Source: an uncultured Acidobacteriota bacterium
Lineage (GTDB): Bacteria; Acidobacteriota; Blastocatellia; Pyrinomonadales; Pyrinomonadaceae
Direction of reading: 5' to 3'
Assembly: GCA_937873515.1 (NCBI GenBank)
Contig: CALMYB010000005.1
Coordinates: forward strand, 1-64,000
Length of the DNA stretch: 64,000 nt
How positions within the stretch are numbered: the first letter of the stretch is position 1; every line of letters begins with the position of its first letter. Positions 26,071 to 33,285 of the stretch are shown here, piece by piece. The position numbers were made by a program, and so were the translations under genes. The notes below the pieces were generated by a model that was not told the origin of the DNA, made no database searches, and saw only the letters and a list, made by a program, of their open reading frames with translations.

Positions 26071-27567
26071 CTAGAATGTCCTCAAGAATTTCCTGTCGCG
26101 TGCCGCGAGCATACTCACCGCCAGGCTCACCGCATCGACCTGATCGTCGTGCGGAGATGCGGGAAATGCGCACGCCTCGTCAACGAACTCCTTTATCCAG
26201 CTGCCCGCGACGAGCACGACGCTGCCGACCTCTGCGACCGGAGCCCACGAGTGCGCGCGTATCCATTTGTCATCCGTCACGCGTACCGACCTGAGCGGCT
26301 TTCCGCGACAGGCGCCGGACGCGATCAGGTCCTGCACGAGAGCCTGTCCGTGAAGCGCGCTCTCGACGCCGTGCAGCGTTTTCGGTTCGTTCGCGATCCG
26401 CTCGGCGATGAATTTCCGCTGCTGCGTGTATGTCAGCCGCTGCCGAAAACCGTCCGCGATGTAGAGGATTCCGCCGTCGCCGAACGCACATCGGAAGCTC
26501 GCCGTATAATCCGCACGCGTGTCCTGCGAGATCGCAAGGTCATAGCCGCGTGCCCAGACAAGATCGGCCGGCGCCCGCTCGACGATACGCGTGAACCACT
26601 CGCGTTTGAACAATCCGCCCGAACGCGGTATCGGCCGCTGCTGATATAGGGCTTCGAACGAATAGCTGCCCTGGCGTCGATGTATCGCGGCAAGTCTCGC
26701 CGCCGAAAACCTCTGCGACCAAAGCGGTTCGCCCGGCTCGCGTCCCAAAGGATCGTCCGATTCGGCAAGTGCGGGAAGGTTTATGACCTCCCACCTTTCG
26801 CCTTCGTCCATCTCGCTGATCAGGCGGCCGGCAAGATCGTCCTCGTGCCAGCGGGTCTGTATGAGGATGATCGGAGCTTCCGGTTCGAGACGCGTGTAGA
26901 TGTCGTCGTTGAACCAGAGCGACGCGTTGTCCCGACGCACGCGGCTCTCGGCCTCGGCCCGGTTCTTCACCGGATCGTCGATGATCACAAGCCCGGCACC
27001 GAATCCCGTGATGCCGCCGCCCACACCGACCGCACGCATTCCGCCGCCGGCTTTCGTCTCCCATTCGTCGGCCGCCTTTCGGTCGTCCGCCATCGGCACG
27101 TACTGCTCGACAAGCCGTCTCACTCGCCGCGAGAATCTGTTCGCGAGCTTCTGGTTGTAGCTTGCGAGAATGATGTTGAGCTTCGGGTCACGTGCGATTC
27201 GCCACGCGGCATATCGGATCGTTACGAGTTCGCTTTTGCCGTGACGCGGCGGCATAAAGACCATCATTCGCTTCGTGTCGCCGCTCGTGACCGCATCGAG
27301 CTTTTCGCAGATGTATTGCTGGTGCGGCAGATCCCATTTCCATTTCGTCGGGCCGCTGCCCTTGAGCCACACTGCGAAATTCTTGCTGATCGACTTGGTC
27401 TTCTTCTTAGGCTCTTTGGCCGGTTCCCCAGGCTGTTCTGACGTCCGCCCGCCTAACGCGTCGCTCTTCGGCTCATCCTTCTCCAATTCGTTGGCCGGTT
27501 CCGCAGGCTTTGTTGACATGAATTTGCCTGACGAGTCACGGCTTTGCTTTGTCTTCCTCCTCGCCAT
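26071..27567 (-). CDS. terL: Phage terminase large subunit
   Basis: The 498-residue protein has a Lys/Glu/Pro-rich N-terminal extension (about 1-62) and then a motor ATPase. Walker A is PPRHGKS (106-112) after MMVFM, Walker B is LVIIDDP (193-199), and the coupling region reads LIQTRWHEDDLAG. The C-terminal nuclease domain begins with WARGYDLAIS and ends with SPHDDQVDAVSLA, the metal-binding acidic pairs of RNase H-like terminase nucleases. It packages DNA through the portal encoded next. No small terminase gene was recognised upstream. Confidence 0.92.
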   Translation of the reverse strand: MARRKTKQSRDSSGKFMSTKPAEPANELEKDEPKSDALGGRTSEQPGEPAKEPKKKTKSISKNFAVWLKGSGPTKWKWDLPHQQYICEKLDAVTSGDTKRMMVFMPPRHGKSELVTIRYAAWRIARDPKLNIILASYNQKLANRFSRRVRRLVEQYVPMADDRKAADEWETKAGGGMRAVGVGGGITGFGAGLVIIDDPVKNRAEAESRVRRDNASLWFNDDIYTRLEPEAPIILIQTRWHEDDLAGRLISEMDEGERWEVINLPALAESDDPLGREPGEPLWSQRFSAARLAAIHRRQGSYSFEALYQQRPIPRSGGLFKREWFTRIVERAPADLVWARGYDLAISQDTRADYTASFRCAFGDGGILYIADGFRQRLTYTQQRKFIAERIANEPKTLHGVESALHGQALVQDLIASGACRGKPLRSVRVTDDKWIRAHSWAPVAEVGSVVLVAGSWIKEFVDEACAFPASPHDDQVDAVSLAVSMLAARDRKFLRTF

Positions 27568-27573
27568 TTTTCG

Positions 27574-28056
27574 TTACTTGAGCAGAACGGCCGCCCCGAC
27601 GCCTATCAGAATGTCGCCGATGCGCTTCCACGGCGACGAACGCTTTGTTCTGAGCTTTGCGATCAGCTCGTCCTGTGCCTTTATCGCGGCATCTTTCGCC
27701 GCTATCGTCTCGTTCTTCGCCTCGATCGTCCGCCGCAATGCCTCGCTCTCCGTGCGTCGTGTTTCGTTCAGCTCTGTGAGAATTTCGTTCATTCGTTTCT
27801 CGTCCGCGAGACGCGACGCGAGCATCGAATTCTCCTTCTCCAACGCCGCGTTCGCCTCACGCATCGCGGCAAGCTCTTCCGCCGCATCGGCGCACGCCGC
27901 GACGAGTCCGCGGTCATTTTTCGCAGCCGTGCCCGAGCTCTTCGAGCCGGCGGCAGAGTTCGTCGGCGTCTGCGTCGATTGCGCGTGCGCGCCTTGCACG
28001 CTCAACGCGATCACGAGCAACGCGAACATCAGCACCAAGCCTTTTAAGTTCCTCAT
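27574..28056 (-). CDS. Signal-peptide coiled-coil protein with C-terminal hydrophobic end (lysis accessory?)
   Basis: ATG 28056 follows AAGGAG by a few bases, giving 160 residues. It has a signal peptide (GLVLMFALLVIALSVQGAHAQ) and a Ser/Thr-rich stretch. A long coiled coil follows (EELAAMREANAALEKENSML onward), then a short C-terminal hydrophobic segment (IGDILIGVGAAVLL). It overlaps the upstream small gene by 143 nt in another frame. The architecture would suit an outer spanin-like or envelope-bridging role, though no lipobox Cys is present. It ends 6 nt before the terminase start. Confidence 0.5.
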   Translation of the reverse strand: MRNLKGLVLMFALLVIALSVQGAHAQSTQTPTNSAAGSKSSGTAAKNDRGLVAACADAAEELAAMREANAALEKENSMLASRLADEKRMNEILTELNETRRTESEALRRTIEAKNETIAAKDAAIKAQDELIAKLRTKRSSPWKRIGDILIGVGAAVLLK

Positions 28057-28303
28057 CTTTTCTCCTTGCTTCGTCGCGAAGCGTCTCGATCTCGCCTTCG
28101 AGATATTCGATCTTTGCCTTCTGCTCGTTCTGTATCTTTTCGATCTCGGCCGCCGCATCTTCTGCTTTTTCGGCAGCGGCCTTTTGCGTTTCCGCAAGCC
28201 GCTCGCCCTTCTTCACATCGGCGTTCGACCAAAGCGACACGATCACGATCAAGAGCAGCAGGCCCGCGGCACAACCCACGATCACCCAAACTCGTCTCGT
28301 CAT
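27914..28303 (-). CDS. Rz-like inner-membrane spanin candidate
   Basis: The 129-residue protein has one N-terminal membrane helix (VWVIVGCAAGLLLLIVIVSLW) and then an almost uninterrupted coiled coil (AETQKAAAEKAEDAAAEIEK onward). Its C-terminus (DADELCRRLEELGHGC) resembles Rz proteins. i-spanins bridge the periplasm to an o-spanin and fuse the membranes at lysis. Its C-terminal 143 nt overlap the start of the next gene in a different frame, reminiscent of the nested Rz/Rz1 arrangement. Start overlaps the holin-like gene by 4 nt. Confidence 0.55.
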   Translation of the reverse strand: MTRRVWVIVGCAAGLLLLIVIVSLWSNADVKKGERLAETQKAAAEKAEDAAAEIEKIQNEQKAKIEYLEGEIETLRDEARRKDEELKRLGADVRVARDRVERARRARAIDADADELCRRLEELGHGCEK

Positions 28304-28503
28304 TTCCTTTCGCCCCCGTTCCTCGCATCGCGGTCGCGCCGTCTCGCAAAGTAAAGCTGCAGCAGAATGTCCGCCGTCTTTCCCACTGCGAAGAAAACTA
28401 TCGGCAGCACGATCGCCGAAAGCATTTCGCCCGCTTCACGGCTCGCGAAAAATGTCGCAAAAGAGCTTGTCCACGCAAGCAGAACGTTCTTTGTGTCGTT
28501 CAT
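28300..28503 (-). CDS. Holin-like small membrane protein
   Basis: The 67-residue protein has a hydrophobic region (MLSAIVLPIVFFAVGKTADILLQLYF) and a highly basic tail (ARRRDRDARNGGERK), typical of phage holins. AAGGAGG (28517-28511) lies 7 nt before ATG 28503 and 4 nt before ATG 28506, so either start is possible. It overlaps the endolysin stop and the spanin-like start, so the three lysis genes are translationally linked. The holin function is inferred from context. Confidence 0.55.
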   Translation of the reverse strand: MNDTKNVLLAWTSSFATFFASREAGEMLSAIVLPIVFFAVGKTADILLQLYFARRRDRDARNGGERK

Positions 28504-29540
28504 CATTTCACCTCCTTCTTCTCTCGAAGTTTGCCCAACGCGATCTGCCGGTAGAGATACATTCCCGTCAGGATCGCGGCCGCCAACGCCGTTATGATCC
28601 ATATCTCCCGCGGCACGCCGGCAAGGAAGGCGACCACCGCCCAAACCGTCTGCCAGAGCGTTCCCGCGATCGTCGTCCATAGCGATTTCGCCCTGTCGGT
28701 ACGCGTCGCAATGCCCGTCACAACATCGTCGATGCGGTCGAATGCGGCCTCAGCCGTGTCGAGCATCGATGGCCGCGGCTCGTCTGCGGGAATGTCCTCG
28801 GCGGGAATTTGGGGTTCCTCAGGCGTGGGTTCTGGCAGGTTTGCGGGCGGGAAATCCGCGGCCTCTCGATCTTCTTCAATGTCCTCGGCGCGAAGCTCGC
28901 ACCCGTTGACCAAAAGCGGCAGCTCAAGCTGCCAGTTCTTCATCGCGATCTCGCTTAGGAAAAATTCCGTGCGATACACGGTCGGCCTGAGCCTTGCAAA
29001 CGAACGCAGCCACGCATCTCGCTGACGCAGGTAGTCCGTGATCCACGGCTTCTCCGTACCGCCTTGTGCAAGGCGTGCGATGCGTCGGAACGAACCGTGC
29101 ACCTGGCCGTCAAGTACGGCCGCAAGCGCAAGCGGCGTTACAAAATCATTGACCTTGCAGAAGGCCTCGGCCGGTGCGACATATCGCTCGTATGCGACCG
29201 CGCGCTGCGCCTCGCGCATCTCGCCGGTCTTTGCCGCCGCGACGAGTGCCCGGCGAAATTCCATATCGACGGAAACCTTTTCGATGGTCGGCCTCGTCGT
29301 ACGTGCGAGCTTTGCGACACGCTTCTCAAGAGCTTCGCGTCCGACCTCGCCGCCCGCTTCGAGATACTTTTTGACGACTTCGCCAAGAGCTCCCGACCGA
29401 TGCGTGAACTGAAAGATCCCGTATGAAATGCCCGCACCGTCATTGAGCACGGCCAATGCGTCGTAACGCGCCTTCGGCCTTCCGGTCTCAAAAATGCGGA
29501 CGATCGCAAGTGCCTTTTCCTTCTCGATCTCGCTGAACAT
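28503..29540 (-). CDS. Membrane-anchored endolysin, GH46/lysozyme-superfamily-like
   Basis: ATG 29540 is preceded by GGAG at 9 nt, giving 345 residues. The N-terminal domain (about 10-215) has IVRIFETGRPKARY, then LNDGAGISYGIFQFTHRSGALG, a pattern like GH46 chitosanase-type and related phage muramidase domains, with a candidate catalytic Glu and Asp. A Pro/Glu-rich linker (about 235-270) follows. The C-terminal part has a membrane segment (EIWIITALAAAILTGMYLY) and a basic end. An endolysin with a C-terminal anchor is unusual. It is the first gene of the phage-like operon. Confidence 0.65.
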   Translation of the reverse strand: MFSEIEKEKALAIVRIFETGRPKARYDALAVLNDGAGISYGIFQFTHRSGALGEVVKKYLEAGGEVGREALEKRVAKLARTTRPTIEKVSVDMEFRRALVAAAKTGEMREAQRAVAYERYVAPAEAFCKVNDFVTPLALAAVLDGQVHGSFRRIARLAQGGTEKPWITDYLRQRDAWLRSFARLRPTVYRTEFFLSEIAMKNWQLELPLLVNGCELRAEDIEEDREAADFPPANLPEPTPEEPQIPAEDIPADEPRPSMLDTAEAAFDRIDDVVTGIATRTDRAKSLWTTIAGTLWQTVWAVVAFLAGVPREIWIITALAAAILTGMYLYRQIALGKLREKKEVK

Positions 29541-29707
29541 ATTTCGCTTCTCCACGTCTTGCATTGAATTATATTCGTTTGATATTCTCTAACGGTCGGA
29601 CGATTGGCAAGGGCGACTTTTCCGCAAGGCTTACATTCGCCTCGTTTCATTGCCGGTCTCATCCGACCGATGAATTGAGATTACCGCGTTTACGTTTCCG
29701 GTTTGAA

Positions 29708-29790
29708 GCACAAACCGCACAAAACGTCACAAAACGCACAAAATGACACAAACCGCACAAAATGGACAAAACGGACAGAACGAACAAAAG
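29708..29790. repeat. Iteron-like array of nine 9-10 bp repeats
   Basis: Nine near-identical units run head to tail: GCACAAACC, GCACAAAAC, GTCACAAAAC, GCACAAAAT, GACACAAACC, GCACAAAAT, GGACAAAAC, GGACAGAAC, GAACAAAAG. The consensus is GCACAAAAC, with two units one base longer. The array is followed by a hairpin (GGCAGGGTCAACAGCCTGCC, 29791-29810). It lies in the 331-nt gap between the divergent endolysin and HTH genes; the rest of that gap (29541-29707) shows nothing recognised. It looks like an iteron origin or an operator array. Confidence 0.7.
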
Positions 29791-29871
29791 CGGCAGGGTC
29801 AACAGCCTGCCCCGGTTACGATCCGGCCGCTAAGTACTTGTTGAGCGAGACTTTATAAAGCACAGAAGACT

Positions 29872-30108
29872 ATGAACACCACACAACGAATATTACATCT
29901 CGCCCCGCGGCCGACGTTACGGATCTCCGAGGTTGAAAGGCTCATCCGGATGCACAGGATCGTAACTCCGCCGCTTTCACGTCGAAGGATCTACGAAATG
30001 TGCGAGGAGGGAATTTTCGAATTCGCACCACGCGAAAAGACGCGGAACTACTTCATCTACGAGGATTCATTTCTCGCCTGGGTAGAAGCTATGGGCGGGA
30101 AAGTTTGA
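29872..30108 (+). CDS. Small helix-turn-helix protein, AlpA/excisionase-like
   Basis: The 78-residue protein contains a compact winged HTH: RISEVERLIRMHRIVTPP, then SRRRIYEMCEEGIFEFAP, then NYFIYEDSFLAWVEAM. The last motif, a residue pattern for reading a helical end, is typical of MerR/AlpA/excisionase-like DNA-binding domains. It is encoded divergently from the phage-like operon, directly downstream of the nine-repeat array, so it is a good candidate to bind that array. It ends 1 nt before the stop of the convergent GGDEF gene. Confidence 0.6.
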   Translation: MNTTQRILHLAPRPTLRISEVERLIRMHRIVTPPLSRRRIYEMCEEGIFEFAPREKTRNYFIYEDSFLAWVEAMGGKV

Positions 30109-30109
30109 G

Positions 30110-31042
30110 TTATTTGCCGCGAGGTTTTAGCTCGGCGTTCAACTCTTCAGGCGTCAGGTCGCGGTAAACTGCCACGCAGTTCCGGCCCGAGCGTTTTGCG
30201 CGGTAGAGCGCCGAATCGGCCATCTCGACAAGCTCGATCGGGTCTTCGGAATCTTCCGGAAAGGACGATATCCCGATGCTCACCGTGATGTGATGCACGT
30301 GCCTTTCAAGGCCCGGCCGAATGACGCTGAATTTGTGTGCCGCGATCTCGGCCCGAATGCGTTCGGCGCCGACCAACGCCTGTGCGATGTCGGCGTCCAG
30401 CAGGAATGCGGCGAACTCATCGCCGCCGAAACGCGCCGCGGCATCGCCGCTCCGCAAAATGCTCGTAATGCAAAGCCCGATCTCCTCGATCGTCTTGCTG
30501 CCGGTCATATGCCCGTAAGTGTCGTTGACCGATTTGAAGTTGTCGCCGTCCATCATCAGCACGCAGAACGACCGGCCCTCGGCCTTCGCTCGTGCGGCCT
30601 CACGCCTTAGCTCGAAAAAGAAGGATCGGCTCGAAAGCAATCCCGTCAGATCGTCGTGCGAGATGAGCCTGTGAACCTGCCGCTGATACTCGCGGTCGAT
30701 CTCGTCCAGCAGATCAAAACGCAGGATGGTCTCGCCGATCGCGATCTTGTCGCCGTTCGCAAGACGGGCTTCGCGCACACGGCTGCCGTTCAGGAAGGTT
30801 CCGTTCCGCGAATCAAGGTCGGTCAGGATATATTCGAGTTCGCCCGTTCCCCCCGAGCGCGTCGCCCGCACGACCGCATGCCGCCGCGACACCTGCGTAT
30901 CGTTGACGCGGACGTCGGCCTCGAGAGCTCGGCCAAGCACAACCTCTGGACGCTCGAGCGGTATCGGCACGGCGATAAGTTCGCCGCTTAAGAAAACAAG
31001 TGCGGGCCGCAGGTCCCTTCGTTTTATCTCTGCATCGTTCAT
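30110..31042 (-). CDS. FHA-GGDEF diguanylate cyclase
   Basis: The 310-residue protein has an N-terminal FHA domain, recognisable by VVLGRALEADVRVNDTQVSRRHAVV and DSRNGTFLNG. Its C-terminal GGDEF domain has an intact RFGGDEF catalytic loop. The inhibitory RxxD site (RSGD) stands five residues before it. It should make c-di-GMP, with the FHA domain sensing a phosphothreonine partner. ATG 31042 is preferred; GTG 31081 adds 13 residues. There is no signal peptide or membrane segment. It neighbours two further signalling genes on the same strand. Confidence 0.85.
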   Translation of the reverse strand: MNDAEIKRRDLRPALVFLSGELIAVPIPLERPEVVLGRALEADVRVNDTQVSRRHAVVRATRSGGTGELEYILTDLDSRNGTFLNGSRVREARLANGDKIAIGETILRFDLLDEIDREYQRQVHRLISHDDLTGLLSSRSFFFELRREAARAKAEGRSFCVLMMDGDNFKSVNDTYGHMTGSKTIEEIGLCITSILRSGDAAARFGGDEFAAFLLDADIAQALVGAERIRAEIAAHKFSVIRPGLERHVHHITVSIGISSFPEDSEDPIELVEMADSALYRAKRSGRNCVAVYRDLTPEELNAELKPRGK

Positions 31043-31158
31043 AGGGGATGGGCAGACGGCAAGATAGGTCGCCGTGCCCACACGGGGAAGTCACCCTCTA
31101 GGATAACCGATTCTGAGGCACCTGAAAAGCCCTTTTTTCGCCCGCTGAAATGACCTAA

Positions 31159-33285
31159 TTATCTGTGGGAAAGGAGTTTAGTGATTCGGATGGCGGTTCC
31201 GTCGTCGGTTGGCAGTATTTCGACCGAATCGACGAGTTTCGACATTAGTTCGAGCCCCCAGCCGCGTCTCTGTCCGTCTTTTTCGCTGCGGCCCATCGCC
31301 AATTTGTCCTTTAGCCGAAGCCCGCGGTTGCGGACCACGATCTCGAGACGGTCGCCGAAAGGCGTAAATGTCAGATAGATCTTTCGTTCGGGCGAGAGCG
31401 AATGTTCGCCGGCGTTTATGCAGGCTTCGACCAATGCGGTCTTGATCTGGTTGATATCACGCGGCGAAAAGCCCTGGCGTTCGGCAATTTCTTCGGCAAA
31501 CCTAGCCGCGACGATCTCTGTATCGCCGCCCATCGGGATCGTGATCTCGAACCGGCCTTGCGCCTGACGCGGCCGCGAATCAGCAAGCCCAAGCTCGATC
31601 CGCAGCAGCTCATTCTGTCGATACGAACTCCCGAACGCTCCGCGTTCAGCGATCGCCTGCGAGGCCGCCTCATCGAAACCCTCGCTTGTGACGAGCCAAA
31701 GTCGATAATTCTTCAACTCGCTCGCAAGTGCGGCCATTTCGAGGCGGTCGAGCCAATATTCCGTAAGGTCGAGCGAGGCCGCGAGCTTTGAATCGAACTC
31801 CGCCGCGAGCCACGCGGTCTCATCGCCGTCATCGGAAACGCCGACGCCGATCGCCGTGCGTTCGACATCCGCAACTCGTCCGATCGACGGATAGATGTCC
31901 GCCGCGTTCACGGAAAAGAAGATCTGCGGGAGCAAGACGCGTTCGGGCGTGGCTGCGATCTTCGCAAGCTGCTCGTCGTCGGAACGGCCTTTCAATTCGG
32001 CCTCGAACTTCGCAAAATCAAGGCTCGCGAGCGCAGCGGACTGACCAGAAAAACCGGCCAGGAGTTCGCGCAGCCCGACCGTCGCCTCGCGTCGATATCG
32101 CCGTGCGAGCAGTCGCGGGCCGCGAGCAAGGTTTGCTGTCAGAGTCTCGGCGACCACGCGGGCGCGCGTCTTTCCGCTCGTTTCGAGTTCAGCTCTCGCA
32201 CGAACATAATCGGCGAAAACCTCGTCATTCCGCGGAAAATAGACACGCCCGGCGGCTCGCGAAACGAATTCCTTTTCGTGCAGCTGCGATAGCACCTCGT
32301 CACATTCCGCCGCCGAAAGACCGAGCCGCGTTTGCCACTCGACCTCAAAAGAATTTCCGCTCTCCTGTGTCGCAGAAAGCTGTTTGAAGATCTCTTTTTC
32401 AAGTTCCGGGTCGCCCGCAATACGGTCGAGCTCGTTGTCGATCTTGCGTCCGATCGAGATACCGAAAAGCTCGTCAGTGTAAACCCTCGCAAGGTCTGAG
32501 AACGCCGAGAGCGATGCGTCTTTCGCCGCCGCCGAATCGACGATCGCCTTCAGGAGAACTGGCCGCGACGCAAGCAGAAGCACCGCAAGATCGCAGACCT
32601 CCTCGCCCAGCGAAACGTGCCGTTCGCGGGCGTGGTCGGCGATAAGTTCCTTCGCATCTTCCGGCGCAAGATGATCGAGATGCAGCCTCGCTAGCGGCGA
32701 GGTCTTGGGCTGATGCCGTCTTGCGAAACAGAAAACGCTCGCGAGCTGTTCATCCGCGAGAACGCGACGCATCGCATCGGCGAGTTCATCGGCAGAACGC
32801 TCGAACTCATCAACGAGGATAAAACTTCGAACACCGTTGGCCGCCGCACGGAAAGGAACGGCAAGCAGGCTTTCAAGCGGCGCGTCGCTCCTGAGCAAAC
32901 CGGCTGCACTTTCGATCCAGCTACGTTGATGTTCCGAAACAAAGTCGATGAGCTCGTGAATTTCGGGTTTTGCAGCGATCAGCTCAGGGACACGGCGGTC
33001 GAACGCCGCTGTCTGGGTTATGAATTCCCGCACCCATCGGCGGCCCGCGTCGTCGGCAGATTCGCCGCTGCGAATTCGGAAATAGAACGGAACTGTCTCG
33101 CTCGCCGTCCGGAAAAAATGATCGTAAACCTGCCGCAAGAGTTCCGACGCCCCCGAATCCGGAGCTGCGTGAACATCCAGAATGCCGCCGTCGGATGAGT
33201 GTGCGATCAGGCGCGCAAGTTCCCGACCGCGGCCGGCAAATCTGTCAGCTCGAACCGTCGATAGGATCTTTTCGGGAGTGTTCAT
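31159..33285 (-). CDS. STAND-like ATPase fused to an RsbW-like HATPase domain
   Basis: The 708-residue protein begins with an AAA/STAND-type region. FAGRGRELARLI is followed by a P-loop position reading APDSGASELLRQ, where the usual GKS lysine is lost, and a Walker B-like FILVDEF. A helical middle region follows (about 200-470). The C-terminal domain (about 575-708) is a serine-kinase-type ATP-binding fold: N-box IKTALVEACINAGEHS, GWGLELMSKLVDSVEI and DDGTAIRI. RsbW relatives control anti-anti-sigma factors or other partners. Its start overlaps the PocR-GGDEF stop by 4 nt. Confidence 0.65.
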   Translation of the reverse strand: MNTPEKILSTVRADRFAGRGRELARLIAHSSDGGILDVHAAPDSGASELLRQVYDHFFRTASETVPFYFRIRSGESADDAGRRWVREFITQTAAFDRRVPELIAAKPEIHELIDFVSEHQRSWIESAAGLLRSDAPLESLLAVPFRAAANGVRSFILVDEFERSADELADAMRRVLADEQLASVFCFARRHQPKTSPLARLHLDHLAPEDAKELIADHARERHVSLGEEVCDLAVLLLASRPVLLKAIVDSAAAKDASLSAFSDLARVYTDELFGISIGRKIDNELDRIAGDPELEKEIFKQLSATQESGNSFEVEWQTRLGLSAAECDEVLSQLHEKEFVSRAAGRVYFPRNDEVFADYVRARAELETSGKTRARVVAETLTANLARGPRLLARRYRREATVGLRELLAGFSGQSAALASLDFAKFEAELKGRSDDEQLAKIAATPERVLLPQIFFSVNAADIYPSIGRVADVERTAIGVGVSDDGDETAWLAAEFDSKLAASLDLTEYWLDRLEMAALASELKNYRLWLVTSEGFDEAASQAIAERGAFGSSYRQNELLRIELGLADSRPRQAQGRFEITIPMGGDTEIVAARFAEEIAERQGFSPRDINQIKTALVEACINAGEHSLSPERKIYLTFTPFGDRLEIVVRNRGLRLKDKLAMGRSEKDGQRRGWGLELMSKLVDSVEILPTDDGTAIRITKLLSHR

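Larger units (their letters stand above)
22634..30108. mobile_element. Compact phage-like packaging and lysis island
   Basis: About 7.5 kb of contiguous phage-type genes on the minus strand run endolysin, holin-like, two spanin-like genes, large terminase, portal, scaffold-like, coat, connector-like, then a terminator. One protease gene and one HTH gene lie on the plus strand. All reading frames are intact, several stop-start overlaps exist and Shine-Dalgarno sequences are strong, which argues against decay. No tail, small terminase, replication or integrase gene is seen, and no flanking direct repeat was found. It could be a minimal prophage, a capsid-encoding satellite, a gene transfer agent-like module or a domesticated capsid system. 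Confidence 0.75.

Noticed and set aside
28057..28197. Longer start for the second spanin-like gene
   Set aside because: The extra residues are highly basic and are the shadow of the overlapping gene; an AAGGAG precedes ATG 28056.
29708..29790. CRISPR array
   Set aside because: Units are 9-10 bp and contiguous, with no spacers and no cas genes.
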